A stretch of DNA of 64,000 bases. Origin: an uncultured Acetatifactor sp. GTDB lineage: Bacteria > Bacillota > Clostridia > Lachnospirales > Lachnospiraceae. Under the pieces are notes generated by a model. That model saw only the letters and a program-made list of their open reading frames with translations, was not told the origin of the DNA and did not search any database. How positions within the stretch are numbered: position 1 is the stretch's first letter; every line of letters begins with the position of its first letter. Where the stretch lies: NCBI GenBank assembly GCA_934436245.1, contig CAKSAM010000006.1, positions 1 to 64,000 of the forward strand, written 5' to 3'. Positions 53,192 to 63,046 of the stretch are shown here, piece by piece. Position numbers and translations under genes: made by a program.

Positions 53192-54115
53192 ATGGAAGAA
53201 GCAATATTCAGACAGGAATTACAGAAAAAGACTGCAGGGATAGAAGAACTGCTGAAAGAATATCTTCCGGCAGAGGAGGGATATCAGAAGACTGTGATAG
53301 AGGCCATGAACTACAGCCTTATGGCAGGGGGGAAACGCCTCCGTCCCATGCTGATGCAGGAGACCTATCGGATGTTTGGCGGTAAAGGAGACCTGATAGA
53401 GCCGTTTATGGCAGCGATCGAGATGATCCATACCTACTCTCTGGTACATGATGACCTTCCGGCCATGGACAATGATGAGTACCGCAGAGGCCGCAAGACT
53501 ACCTGGTCTGTGTATGGTGATGGCATGGGAGTCCTGGCAGGGGACGGACTGTTAAATTATGCTTTTGAAACGGCGCTTAGGGCATTTCCGGCATGTGCTG
53601 TGGGAGCACCGGTGGATCCTGATTATCCCAGGGTAGCCGCTGCACTGAATATTCTGGCCCGTAAGGCTGGAATCTACGGTATGATCGGAGGTCAGAATGC
53701 GGACATTGAGGCGGAAGAACAGACGGAACCGCTGACTACAGAGCAGATCCTTTTCATCCATGCCAGCAAAACGGCAGCTTTGATCCAGGCGGCCATGATG
53801 ATCGGCGCTGCTCTGGCGGGCGCAACAGACGAAGAAATTGCAGCAGTAGAGTTGTGTGCTTACAATGTAGGCATTGCGTTCCAGATCCAGGATGATATTC
53901 TGGATGTGGTGGGAGACAGCAAAGAACTGGGAAAGGCCACGGGAAGTGATGCACAGAATCATAAGCAGACCTATGTGACATTACACGGACTGGAAGCTTC
54001 CGGCAGGGAAGTAGAACGACTGACCGGTGAAGCAGTAGCTATTCTGAATGGTTTTACCGGAGAGCATGAGTTCCTGAAAGAACTTTTACTTCATTTGGTA
54101 CATAGAACAAAATAG
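53192..54115 (+). CDS. ispA: Farnesyl/geranyl diphosphate synthase
   Basis: A 307-residue all-helical prenyl synthase. The first Asp-rich motif is V-H-D-D-L-P-A-M-D-N-D with R-R-G after it, the second Q-D-D-I-L-D. G-G-K-R-L-R-P is the diphosphate site. It condenses IPP and DMAPP in isoprenoid synthesis, next to dxs. ATG 53192 with AAAGGAAGG upstream is chosen rather than 53165. Confidence 0.93.
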   Translation: MEEAIFRQELQKKTAGIEELLKEYLPAEEGYQKTVIEAMNYSLMAGGKRLRPMLMQETYRMFGGKGDLIEPFMAAIEMIHTYSLVHDDLPAMDNDEYRRGRKTTWSVYGDGMGVLAGDGLLNYAFETALRAFPACAVGAPVDPDYPRVAAALNILARKAGIYGMIGGQNADIEAEEQTEPLTTEQILFIHASKTAALIQAAMMIGAALAGATDEEIAAVELCAYNVGIAFQIQDDILDVVGDSKELGKATGSDAQNHKQTYVTLHGLEASGREVERLTGEAVAILNGFTGEHEFLKELLLHLVHRTK

Positions 54116-54129
54116 CAGAGGAAAAGTGA

Positions 54130-55983
54130 ATGTTACTGGATAAAATCGAAAAAGCAAATGATATCAAAAAGATAGATAAATCAGATTATGGGGAACTGGC
54201 GGAGGAGATCCGGCAGTTCCTGATCGAAAAGATCAGTATTACCGGTGGGCATCTGGGCTCGAACCTGGGTGCGGTGGAACTTACCATAGCACTTCATCTG
54301 GCACTGAATCTTCCGGAAGACAAGATCATCTGGGATGTAGGTCATCAGTCTTATACCCACAAAATATTAACAGGCCGCAAGGACGGTTTCGATGTCTTAC
54401 GCCAGTTTCATGGCATGAGTGGGTTCCCCAAGAGAAAAGAAAGCGATTATGATGCATTTGATACAGGGCACAGTTCTACTTCCATATCGGCTGGACTGGG
54501 ACTGGTAAAGGCAAGAGACCTCAAAGGGGAAAAATCGACCATTGTATCTGTGATCGGGGATGGATCTCTTACAGGAGGCATGGCCTACGAAGCGTTGAAT
54601 AATGCAGCAAAGTTAGAGACCAACTTTATTATTATTCTGAACGATAATAATATGTCTATCTCTGAAAATGTAGGCGGTGTGTCCAAGTATCTGAACAACA
54701 TCCGTACAGCCACGGGATATCTGGATCTGAAGGAAGGTATCTACAATGCCCTGAAGAGGAAACCGGGCGGAGACGGTATCGTCAATCACCTGCGCCGCGC
54801 CAAGAGCAGTTTTAAACAGCTGGTGATCCCCGGTATGTTTTTTGAAGATATGGGAGTGACTTACCTGGGGCCGGTGGATGGACATGATATTGAAGGCCTG
54901 ATCAAAGTCATTGAGGAAGCCAGAAGAGTCAAAGGAGCAGTGCTGATCCACGTACTGACCCAGAAGGGAAAGGGATACGGACCGGCAGAAAAACATCCTG
55001 CCAGATTCCATGGCGCAGAACCTTTTGATATTGAGACCGGAATCCCGTCCCACCCCCGGACAGTAGCGAATTATACAGATGTATTTTCTACGGTAATGTG
55101 CAAGCTGGGGCAGCGGGATGAACGGGTGGTGGCCATTACGGCAGCCATGCCGGATGGTACCGGACTGAAGCGCTTCCGGAATATGTATCCCGACCGCTTT
55201 TTCGATGTTGGTATTGCGGAGGAACATGCGGTTACGTTTGCGGCGGGACTGGCAGCCGGAGGGATGAAGCCTATTGTAGCAGTGTATTCTTCTTTCCTGC
55301 AGAGAGGCTATGATCAGATCCTGCATGATGTATGTATCCAGAATCTGCCGGTAGTATTTGCCATAGACCGTGCAGGACTGGTGGGCAGCGATGGCGAGAC
55401 TCACCAGGGGATTTTTGATTATACGTATTTATCCGGTATCCCCAATATGCATATCTGTGCACCGAAGAATAAGTGGGAACTGTCGGATATGATGAAGTTC
55501 GCTGTGGCACTGAATGCACCCATTGCGGTGCGCTATCCCAGAGGTACCGCTTATGCGGGCCTTGCTGAATACCGTGCACCCATTGAACTGGGGAAGGCGG
55601 AGTGGATCGTGAGAGAGGGCGGCATTGCACTGTTCGCCGTAGGCAGTATGGTGAAGACTGCGGAAGAAGTACAGGCACTGTTGCATGAAAAGGGCTATCG
55701 GGCAAGTATTATCAATGCCAGATTCATCAAACCCATTGATGAGGAAGCGGTGTTGTCTGCCTGTGAGGATCATGAGATGATCGTGACCATGGAAGAGAAT
55801 GTTTTAAGCGGAGGCTTCGGAGAAAAGGTTCTGACCTGCCTGAACGACCATGAGAAACAGATCAAATGTGTTATGATATCGATTCCGGATGCCTATGTGG
55901 AACATGGTAATGTAGAACTCTTGAAAAAAGAGATCGGACTGGATGCGGAAAGCATCACGGAAAAAATTCTGGAAAAGTTATAA
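54130..55983 (+). CDS. dxs: 1-deoxy-D-xylulose-5-phosphate synthase
   Basis: A 617-residue thiamine-diphosphate enzyme of full length. G-H-L-G-S-N-L-G near the start, the cofactor motif G-D-G-S-L-T-G-G ... N-D-N-N-M-S-I, and the second-half E-E-H-A-V-T-F-A-A-G are present. It makes DXP from pyruvate and glyceraldehyde 3-phosphate, the first MEP-pathway step. It lies 14 nt after ispA. Confidence 0.97.
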   Translation: MLLDKIEKANDIKKIDKSDYGELAEEIRQFLIEKISITGGHLGSNLGAVELTIALHLALNLPEDKIIWDVGHQSYTHKILTGRKDGFDVLRQFHGMSGFPKRKESDYDAFDTGHSSTSISAGLGLVKARDLKGEKSTIVSVIGDGSLTGGMAYEALNNAAKLETNFIIILNDNNMSISENVGGVSKYLNNIRTATGYLDLKEGIYNALKRKPGGDGIVNHLRRAKSSFKQLVIPGMFFEDMGVTYLGPVDGHDIEGLIKVIEEARRVKGAVLIHVLTQKGKGYGPAEKHPARFHGAEPFDIETGIPSHPRTVANYTDVFSTVMCKLGQRDERVVAITAAMPDGTGLKRFRNMYPDRFFDVGIAEEHAVTFAAGLAAGGMKPIVAVYSSFLQRGYDQILHDVCIQNLPVVFAIDRAGLVGSDGETHQGIFDYTYLSGIPNMHICAPKNKWELSDMMKFAVALNAPIAVRYPRGTAYAGLAEYRAPIELGKAEWIVREGGIALFAVGSMVKTAEEVQALLHEKGYRASIINARFIKPIDEEAVLSACEDHEMIVTMEENVLSGGFGEKVLTCLNDHEKQIKCVMISIPDAYVEHGNVELLKKEIGLDAESITEKILEKL

Positions 55984-56007
55984 GAGTTATAGCAATAGGA
56001 GACGTAT

Positions 56008-56889
56008 ATGAAAGAACGACTGGATGTGATTCTGGTAGAGCAGGGTTATGCCCCTTCCAGAGAAAAGGCGAAGGCAATCATAATGTCCGGTAATGTCTAT
56101 GTCAACGGACAAAAGGAAGACAAAGCCGGAACGGGATTTGATGTCAGCAAGATCAAACTGGAAGTCCGGGATCATACCATGAAATACGTAAGCCGCGGTG
56201 GACTGAAGCTGGAGAAAGCCATGGAACAGTGGGGATTTTTGCTGGATGGCATGATATGTATGGACATCGGTGCATCCACCGGAGGCTTTACGGACTGCAT
56301 GCTTCAAAACGGAGCCACTAAAGTTTACTCTGTAGATGTGGGACAGGGGCAACTGGCATGGAAGCTTCGGAATGATGAGCGCGTGGTCTGCATGGAACAG
56401 ACGAATTTCCGGTATGTGACACCGGAAGACATCCCGGATGCACTGGACTTTGCCAGTGTGGATGTATCCTTTATTTCGCTGACTAAAATACTGATTCCGG
56501 CGAGAAATCTGCTAAAGACCGGGGGACAGATGGTCTGCCTGATCAAGCCGCAGTTTGAAGCCGGGAGAGGAAAAGTCGGAAAAAACGGTGTAGTGAGAGA
56601 ACCACAGATTCATGAAGAAGTGATCCGCAAGATCATTGATTATGCGGACAGTATCGGATTTGAGGTACTGCATCTGGAATATTCTCCCATCAAAGGACCG
56701 GAGGGGAATATTGAATACCTGCTGCATATCCGTAAGCCGGAAGACATTCCTGAGGAAAAGCTGACACTGACGGAGCATGAGGCGGAGAATCATTTGCAGA
56801 CCATTGTGGAGGAAAAGACCGGGCTGTCCTATACACCGGAATGGGATGCTGTGATCAAGGGAATTGTGGATAACTCACATACGCTGTAA
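56008..56889 (+). CDS. tlyA: TlyA-family rRNA 2'-O-methyltransferase / hemolysin-like
   Basis: A 293-residue protein: an S4 RNA-binding domain (about 1-62; R-L-D-V-I-L-V-E-Q-G and S-G-N-V-Y-V-N-G), then an RrmJ/FtsJ-type methyltransferase with V-S-R-G-G-L-K-L, C-M-D-I-G-A-S-T-G-G-F-T-D and the K-P-Q-F-E-A-G-R segment. TlyA enzymes methylate ribose in 16S/23S rRNA; a hemolytic activity has been reported in some species. It matches yqxC of Bacillus by position. Confidence 0.93.
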   Translation: MKERLDVILVEQGYAPSREKAKAIIMSGNVYVNGQKEDKAGTGFDVSKIKLEVRDHTMKYVSRGGLKLEKAMEQWGFLLDGMICMDIGASTGGFTDCMLQNGATKVYSVDVGQGQLAWKLRNDERVVCMEQTNFRYVTPEDIPDALDFASVDVSFISLTKILIPARNLLKTGGQMVCLIKPQFEAGRGKVGKNGVVREPQIHEEVIRKIIDYADSIGFEVLHLEYSPIKGPEGNIEYLLHIRKPEDIPEEKLTLTEHEAENHLQTIVEEKTGLSYTPEWDAVIKGIVDNSHTL

Positions 56890-56910
56890 TGACAAGGAGT
56901 ACAGGAAAGC

Positions 56911-57777
56911 ATGAAGCATTTTCTGATATATACCAATAAACATAAAGATCCGGAACTTGCGACAACTGACCGGATTCAGGACTATCTGGAATCCAGAGGA
57001 TGCACTGTAAAACGAAAAGTAAAGGAATCCGACTGGAAAGAAGAGGATCCCACAGCGGAAGAAGAGGCAAATGATATCCCTCTGGATGTGGATTGTATGA
57101 TCGTACTGGGGGGAGATGGCACGGTCCTGCAGGCAGCCAGAGAGACCAAAAAGATTCTGGTGCCTATTATCGGTGTCAATCTTGGAACCGTAGGATATAT
57201 GACAGAGATCGAACCTTCCGGCCTGGAAGAATCGCTGGAGCGTCTGATCTGTGATGATTTTAAGAAGGAACGCCGGATGATGCTGAACGGTAAAGTCTGC
57301 AGTACTGACGGAAGTGTATCGGAGGGCTGGGCTTTAAATGATATTGTAATATCCCGAAGTGGATCTCTGCAGATCATAGAATTTAATATTTATGTCAACG
57401 GTCAGCTTTTGAACCACTACAAAGCTGACGGAATGATCGTGACGACTCCTACGGGATCTACAGGATATAATCTGTCTGCGGGAGGCCCTTTGGTGGAGCC
57501 CAAGGCAAAGCTTATCACATTGACACCCATCTGTCCCCACAGTCTGAACCAGAGAAGTATTATTCTGTCTCCGGAGGATGAGATCGTGATAGAGATTCCG
57601 GGAGGAAGAGAAGGAAAGAGTCAGACGGTGGAAGCCAATTATGACGGCAGCCATAAAGTGAAAATGTGTACCGGAGATCGTATCCGTATTGTGCAGTCAG
57701 AAAAAATCACCGAATTTATTCAGCTCAACCAGGTAAGCTTTCTGGATGTATTGCATCGGAAAATGAGAGATTCCTGA
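56911..57777 (+). CDS. nadK: NAD kinase
   Basis: A 288-residue ATP-NAD kinase with the L-G-G-D-G-T-V-L-Q loop, L-G-T-V-G-Y-M-T-E, A-L-N-D-I-V-I-S and the T-P-T-G-S-T-G-Y-N-L-S-A-G-G-P motif. It makes NADP+ from NAD+. AAGGAG precedes the ATG. The tlyA-nadK-argR-recN order is common in clostridia. Confidence 0.95.
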   Translation: MKHFLIYTNKHKDPELATTDRIQDYLESRGCTVKRKVKESDWKEEDPTAEEEANDIPLDVDCMIVLGGDGTVLQAARETKKILVPIIGVNLGTVGYMTEIEPSGLEESLERLICDDFKKERRMMLNGKVCSTDGSVSEGWALNDIVISRSGSLQIIEFNIYVNGQLLNHYKADGMIVTTPTGSTGYNLSAGGPLVEPKAKLITLTPICPHSLNQRSIILSPEDEIVIEIPGGREGKSQTVEANYDGSHKVKMCTGDRIRIVQSEKITEFIQLNQVSFLDVLHRKMRDS

Positions 57778-57840
57778 TGAGGAGAAGAGAAGGCTTCTGG
57801 CAGGGAATCAGAGAGGTTATGGAAAGGCATGGGGATTGGC

Positions 57841-58293
57841 GTGAAAAAAACGAGACATCGAAAAATTGTAGAAATTATAGAAAAACGAGATGTGGAGACA
57901 CAGGAAGAACTGGCGGGATATCTCAAGGAAGCCGGATTTGCGGTGACACAGGCTACTGTATCCAGGGATATTCGGGAGTTGAAGCTTTCCAAGGTGCCCA
58001 CGGTCGGTGGAAAACAGAAATATGTCATTCTGAAACAGGATGACAGTCATATGGGAGATAAGTACATCCGGGTCTTGAGGGATGGATTTATCTCTATGGA
58101 TATGGCGCAGAATATACTGGTGATCAAAACGGTATCAGGCATGGCAATGGCAGTGGCGGCGGCACTGGATGCGCTTAAGTTTTCCGAAGTGGTTGGCTGC
58201 ATTGCCGGAGACGATACCATTATGGTCGCTGTAAGGACGGTAGAGGATACGCAGATCCTCATGGACAAAATTCATCTGATGATAGAAAGATAA
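57841..58293 (+). CDS. argR: Arginine repressor ArgR
   Basis: A 150-residue regulator. The N-terminal winged helix has K-K-T-R-H-R-K-I-V-E-I-I, E-E-L-A-G-Y-L and A-T-V-S-R-D-I-R-E-L-K-L; the C-terminal hexamerisation and Arg-binding domain has V-G-C-I-A-G-D-D-T-I-M-V. GTG 57841 gives the usual family start; ATG 57829 four codons earlier is also possible. Confidence 0.94.
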   Translation: MKKTRHRKIVEIIEKRDVETQEELAGYLKEAGFAVTQATVSRDIRELKLSKVPTVGGKQKYVILKQDDSHMGDKYIRVLRDGFISMDMAQNILVIKTVSGMAMAVAAALDALKFSEVVGCIAGDDTIMVAVRTVEDTQILMDKIHLMIER

Positions 58294-58308
58294 GACAGGG
58301 GGAAATAC

Positions 58309-59997
58309 ATGCTTCGCAGCTTACACGTGAAAAATCTGGCTCTCATCCGGGAGACGGAGGTGGAATTCGGAGAAGGACTGAATATACTGACCGGTGAGAC
58401 CGGTGCCGGAAAGTCTCTTTTGATCGGGTCAGTGAATCTGGCACTGGGAGGAAAGTTCGAGAAGGATATGCTCAGACGGGGAGAAGAGAGCGGCCTTGTG
58501 GAACTGGTCTTTGACTGTGAGGAAGAAAGACTTTCGGAAAAATTAAAAAGTATGGATCTGGAGCCATCGGAAGACGGAACGGTGATCCTTAGCAGAAAAC
58601 TTTCTTCCGGGAAAAGTATCTGCCGTATTAATGGAGAAACAGTGACGGCAAAACAGGTAAGAGAGCTTTCAGAGCTTTTGATCGATATCCATGGACAGCA
58701 TGAGCATCAGTCTCTGCTGCACAAAAGTAAGCATATGGAGATCCTGGACGCTTATTCCGGAGCAGTATTTGTACAATGTGCAGACCGGGTGGCAGCACTT
58801 TTTCATGAGTGCACGGCACTGGGAAAAAAGATTGCGGAAGAGACTCTGGACGAAGCAGCCAGAACCAGAGAACAGTCATTGGCAGAGTTCGAACAGAAGG
58901 AGATCGCAGATGCTGCTTTGCAGGCCGGGGAAGATGAGGAACTGGAGCAGGCTTACCGGAAAATGGCAAACAGCAGAAAAATTGCGGAAAGTCTTGCAGA
59001 GAGCTATCATCTCAGTGGAAATGATGCGGAGGATGGTGCCGGAAATTCTCTGAGCAGAGCTCTTCGGGCATTACGCAGCGTGACAATGTACGATCCTGCC
59101 CTGGAACAGATGGAAGAACAGCTGGCGGAGGTAGAGAGCCTTCTGGCGGATTATAATCATGATATTTCCGAATATATGTCGGATCTGGAATTTGATGAAG
59201 AGGATTTCAGAAGTACGGAGGAACGACTCAATACCATCAATCATCTCAAGGGTAAGTATGGAAAGTCGATTGAAGAAATTCTGAAATATAAAGAGGAAAA
59301 GGAAGCTTATCTGGAAAAGCTGGCGGATTATGATGCTTATATCCGAAAGTTAAATACGGATTGGGAGGAAAAGAAAGCGCTATTGGAAAAAGCCTGTGGA
59401 GAATTGTCCGCAATCCGTCAAAAGAATGCGGTAATTTTAGCACAGAAATTAAAGGATGCGCTCATCGGTCTGAACTTCCTGACGGTGGAATTTGAAATTG
59501 CAGTCAGACCCGGTCAGACAATTACGGCAAAGGGCTATGATGATGTGGAATTTATGATCTCCACGAATCCGGGAGAAAGCCTGAAGCCTTTAAGCCAGGT
59601 AGCCAGCGGTGGTGAACTTTCCAGGGTAATGCTGGCTATCAAGGCTGTGCTGGCCGGCAGGGATGAGATCGACACTCTGATTTTTGACGAGATTGATACC
59701 GGTATCAGCGGAAGAACGGCATGGAAGGTGGCAGAACAGCTAAGTGTTCTGGCAGGAGCACATCAGGTGATCTGCATTACACATCTTCCTCAGATCGCAG
59801 CCATGGCGGATGTGCATTTTGTGATTGAAAAAAGCAGCACAGATGATATGACGATCACAGACATTCATAGAGTAACGGAAAGGGAAAGCCTGGCAGAACT
59901 GGCAAGACTTCTGGGCAGTGACGCCCTGACCGGGGCGGCACTTTCCAATGCGGAAGAAATGAAAGAGCAGGCAGGCAGGTTTAAAGAATCCAGATAA
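58309..59997 (+). CDS. recN: DNA repair protein RecN
   Basis: A 562-residue SMC-like ATPase: Walker A T-G-E-T-G-A-G-K-S, then the I-D-I-H-G-Q-H-E-H segment, paired coiled coils (about 155-360), signature S-G-G-E-L-S-R, Walker B L-I-F-D-E-I-D-T-G-I-S-G. RecN acts early at double-strand breaks. In related genomes spoIVB and spo0A commonly follow; here a terminator and the fructose operon follow. Confidence 0.95.
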   Translation: MLRSLHVKNLALIRETEVEFGEGLNILTGETGAGKSLLIGSVNLALGGKFEKDMLRRGEESGLVELVFDCEEERLSEKLKSMDLEPSEDGTVILSRKLSSGKSICRINGETVTAKQVRELSELLIDIHGQHEHQSLLHKSKHMEILDAYSGAVFVQCADRVAALFHECTALGKKIAEETLDEAARTREQSLAEFEQKEIADAALQAGEDEELEQAYRKMANSRKIAESLAESYHLSGNDAEDGAGNSLSRALRALRSVTMYDPALEQMEEQLAEVESLLADYNHDISEYMSDLEFDEEDFRSTEERLNTINHLKGKYGKSIEEILKYKEEKEAYLEKLADYDAYIRKLNTDWEEKKALLEKACGELSAIRQKNAVILAQKLKDALIGLNFLTVEFEIAVRPGQTITAKGYDDVEFMISTNPGESLKPLSQVASGGELSRVMLAIKAVLAGRDEIDTLIFDEIDTGISGRTAWKVAEQLSVLAGAHQVICITHLPQIAAMADVHFVIEKSSTDDMTITDIHRVTERESLAELARLLGSDALTGAALSNAEEMKEQAGRFKESR

Positions 59998-60020
59998 GGG
60001 AATGCTATAGGAAGAAAGAG

Positions 60021-60056
60021 GAAAAGGATGAAGAAATAGTTCATCCTTTTCTTTTG
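60021..60056 (+). terminator. Intrinsic terminator after recN
   Basis: GAAAAGGATGAA (60021-60032) pairs perfectly with TTCATCCTTTTC (60040-60051) around a 7-base loop, followed by TTTTG. It closes the asp23-recN string. Confidence 0.82.
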
Positions 60057-60098
60057 TGCAAATTCAACCAAAATAAATCACCATATTTGTGAATTAAT

Positions 60099-60131
60099 TT
60101 GATTGAACTTGACTGAATGTGAGCATATAAT
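60099..60131 (+). promoter_or_regulatory. Fructose operon promoter with tandem-repeat operator
   Basis: TTGAAC (60103-60108), 17-nt spacer, TATAAT (60126-60131). Two adjacent 10-bp repeats, TTGATTGAAC (60099-60108) and TTGACTGAAT (60109-60118), cover the -35 and spacer and resemble direct-repeat operators of DeoR-type sugar regulators. No regulator gene is in the operon. Confidence 0.65.
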
Positions 60132-60171
60132 GACATCATGAGAACAAAAGAACACGATAGGAGGGTTAGAA

Positions 60172-61080
60172 ATGATTTGTACTGTGACATTCAATCCATC
60201 ACTGGATTACATTGTGTCCGTGGATGATTTTCAACTGGGAATGACGAACAGAACATCATCAGAACTGATTCTTCCGGGAGGTAAGGGAATCAACGTATCC
60301 ATTGTACTGAAGCATCTGGGACTGGATTCCACAGCGCTTGGATATGTGGCGGGGTTTACCGGAGAGGAATTGATCCGGAGATTGAACGAATTTGGCGTAA
60401 ATGCTGATTTCATCAAAATCGATCACGGAATGACCAGAATCAATCTGAAGTTGAAAAGTATTGACGGCACAGAAATCAATGGCTGTGGTCCTAAGATCAA
60501 TGACAAAGCCCTGGAGCAGCTGATGGACAAAATCGACAGACTGGGAGAAGGAGATGTCCTGGTGCTGGCGGGAAGCATTCCTTATACGATGCCGGATGAT
60601 ATTTATCAGAGAATTTTAGAGAGGATCCAGGGAAGAGGTGTACTGACGGTGGTGGATGCCACCAGAGATCTGCTGGTGAAGGTCCTGCCGTATCATCCAT
60701 TCCTGGTAAAGCCTAACAATCATGAACTGGGAGATATCTTCGGAGTAATACTTTCCACCAGAGAAGAAGTAATGCCCTACGGGAAAAAGCTGCAGGAAAT
60801 GGGCGCACAGAATGTACTGATTTCCATGGCCGGGGAAGGTGCAGTACTGATCGCAGCAGATGGACAGTGCATGGAAGCCCCGGCGCCGGAAGGAAAACTG
60901 GTCAACGGAGTAGGCGCAGGAGACTCCATGGTGGCAGGCTTCCTCACCGGATGGATGGAGGAAAAGGATTATGCACATGCTTTCTGCATGGGAATCGCAG
61001 CGGGAAGTGCAAGCGCCTTTTCAGAAAATCTTGCTACCAGAGAAGAAATTATGCAGGTATTAAAACAGGTAAAAGGATAA
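60172..61080 (+). CDS. fruK: 1-phosphofructokinase
   Basis: A 302-residue PfkB-family sugar kinase. G-G-K-G-I-N-V-S is the sugar-binding glycine motif and G-V-G-A-G-D-S-M-V-A-G-F holds the catalytic Asp and anion hole. It phosphorylates fructose 1-phosphate made by the following PTS permease. GGAGGG precedes the ATG. First gene of the fruK-fruA-ptsH-ptsI operon; no fruR gene is present. Confidence 0.93.
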   Translation: MICTVTFNPSLDYIVSVDDFQLGMTNRTSSELILPGGKGINVSIVLKHLGLDSTALGYVAGFTGEELIRRLNEFGVNADFIKIDHGMTRINLKLKSIDGTEINGCGPKINDKALEQLMDKIDRLGEGDVLVLAGSIPYTMPDDIYQRILERIQGRGVLTVVDATRDLLVKVLPYHPFLVKPNNHELGDIFGVILSTREEVMPYGKKLQEMGAQNVLISMAGEGAVLIAADGQCMEAPAPEGKLVNGVGAGDSMVAGFLTGWMEEKDYAHAFCMGIAAGSASAFSENLATREEIMQVLKQVKG

Positions 61081-61131
61081 CTGTTTGCAGAACGAACAAT
61101 AATGATTATTTAAGAGAGGATGGGTTACAAC

Positions 61132-63045
61132 ATGAGAATTACGGATTTATTGGACAAGAGAAGTATTTCCCTGAATGCAGCGCCGGCTGACAAAAAGGAA
61201 ACACTGGATCTGGCAGTTGAACTGATGGCAAAAAGCGGAAAGCTGTCGGATGTGGAGAAGTATCGTACACAGGTCTATGCAAGAGAAGAAGAAAGCACCA
61301 CGGGAATCGGCGAGGGCATCGCAATCCCTCATGGAAAATGTGATGCGGTGAAAGCTCCCGGACTGGCAGCCATGGTGATCAAAAACGGAGTGGACTATGA
61401 TTCTCTGGATGGAGAACCTGTGACCCTGCTGTTCCTGATCGCAGCACCAAATACCAAAGACAACGTACATCTGGATGTACTGAGCAAGCTCTCTGTGATG
61501 CTGATGGATGAGAACTTTACTGCATCTCTGAGAAATGCAAAAAGTGTGGAGGAATTCTTACAGATCATTGATGCGGCAGATGAAAGTGCCAAAAGCATTG
61601 ATGACAGATTAAGTGATACCGGTATTACTACTGAAGAGAAGAAAGGCTTTAAACTGCTGGCAGTAACTTCCTGTCCTACCGGAATTGCTCATACTTATAT
61701 GGCTGCAGAAGCGCTGGAAAAGGCAGCAAAAGCAGCAGACTGTCAGATCAAGATTGAGACCAGGGGCTCCGCAGGTGCTAAAAATGTACTGACCGCAGAG
61801 GAGATCACTGCGGCAGACTGCATCATTGTGGCAGCCGATGCAAAAGTACCCATGGATCGTTTTCATGGCAAGAAGGTCATCAGCTGTCAGGTGTCTGACG
61901 GTATCGGCAAGGCAGACCAGCTGGTAAAACAGGCAATGAGCGGCAAGGTGGAAGTCTTCCACGGAGAAAACAGCGAAGCAAATGCAGTCGTGACCGGTAA
62001 GGAAAGTGTGGCACATAAGATTTATACACAGCTGATGAACGGTGTATCCCATATGCTTCCTTTCGTGGTAGGCGGCGGTATCCTGATCGCCATTGCATTC
62101 CTGATCGATGGCTTAAATGTGGATATCAATGCACTTCCGGCAGATCAGAGAGGCAACTTCGGCACTATCACTCCGGTAGCAGCAATGTTCAAGAATATCG
62201 GCGGCGTGGCATTCGGAATGATGCTTCCGGTACTGGCTGGCTTCATCGGAATGGCCATCGGCGACAGACCGGCACTGGCTCTTGGCTTTGTGGGCGGTAT
62301 GCTGGCAGCAAACGGTAAGTCCGGATTTCTGGGAGCACTGGCAGCGGGCTTCCTTGCAGGTTATCTGATCCTCGGTCTTCGCAAGCTCTGTGATAAGCTG
62401 CCGGATGCCATCGAAAAACTGGCCCCCGTACTGATCTACCCGGTAGTGGGGATCCTGATCATGGGTCTGGCAATGAACTTTATTGTAGAACCGGTTATGG
62501 GCGGTATCAACACAGGCTTGAACAACTTCTTAAGCGGCATGGGAGATTCCAGCCGGATCGTACTGGGACTGATCCTGGGCGGCATGATGGCAATCGATAT
62601 GGGCGGCCCCTTTAATAAAGCAGCTTATGTATTCGGAACCGCAGCGATTGCTGCAGGCAACTATGACATTATGGCAGCGGTTATGATCGGTGGTATGACT
62701 CCTCCCTGCGCCATTGCACTGGCAACCCTGTTGTTCAAGAATAAGTTCACCAAGGAAGAGAGAGAGGCAGGACCCACCAACTTCATCATGGGTCTGGCAT
62801 TCATCACAGAAGGAGCCATTCCTTTTGCAGCATCCGATCCTCTGCATGTACTTCCTTCCTGCATCATCGGTTCTGCGCTGGCAGGCGCCCTTTCCATGGC
62901 ATTCCACTGCACACTGATGGCACCTCACGGCGGAATCTTCGTATTCCCTGTCGTAGGCAACGCAGTGATGTATCTGGTGGCACTGGTGGCAGGCACGATA
63001 GTATCTGCGCTGCTGTTAGGTGTATTGAAGAAAAAAGCAGCATAA
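61132..63045 (+). CDS. fruA: PTS fructose transporter subunit IIABC
   Basis: A 637-residue fusion: EIIA (about 1-150) with the phosphorylated His67 in I-A-I-P-H-G-K; EIIB (about 172-275) with Cys181 in V-T-S-C-P-T-G-I-A-H-T-Y; EIIC (about 300-637) with about nine TM helices, including G-A-L-A-A-G-F-L-A-G-Y and M-G-G-P-F-N-K-A. It imports fructose as fructose 1-phosphate using phosphate from HPr. ATG 61132 is preferred to 61120 because GAGAGG would touch the earlier codon. Confidence 0.95.
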   Translation: MRITDLLDKRSISLNAAPADKKETLDLAVELMAKSGKLSDVEKYRTQVYAREEESTTGIGEGIAIPHGKCDAVKAPGLAAMVIKNGVDYDSLDGEPVTLLFLIAAPNTKDNVHLDVLSKLSVMLMDENFTASLRNAKSVEEFLQIIDAADESAKSIDDRLSDTGITTEEKKGFKLLAVTSCPTGIAHTYMAAEALEKAAKAADCQIKIETRGSAGAKNVLTAEEITAADCIIVAADAKVPMDRFHGKKVISCQVSDGIGKADQLVKQAMSGKVEVFHGENSEANAVVTGKESVAHKIYTQLMNGVSHMLPFVVGGGILIAIAFLIDGLNVDINALPADQRGNFGTITPVAAMFKNIGGVAFGMMLPVLAGFIGMAIGDRPALALGFVGGMLAANGKSGFLGALAAGFLAGYLILGLRKLCDKLPDAIEKLAPVLIYPVVGILIMGLAMNFIVEPVMGGINTGLNNFLSGMGDSSRIVLGLILGGMMAIDMGGPFNKAAYVFGTAAIAAGNYDIMAAVMIGGMTPPCAIALATLLFKNKFTKEEREAGPTNFIMGLAFITEGAIPFAASDPLHVLPSCIIGSALAGALSMAFHCTLMAPHGGIFVFPVVGNAVMYLVALVAGTIVSALLLGVLKKKAA

Positions 63046-63046
63046 A

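Noticed and set aside
57666..58043. 125-codon plus frame overlapping nadK and argR
   Set aside because: It is out of frame with two well-recognised genes and encodes no known domain.
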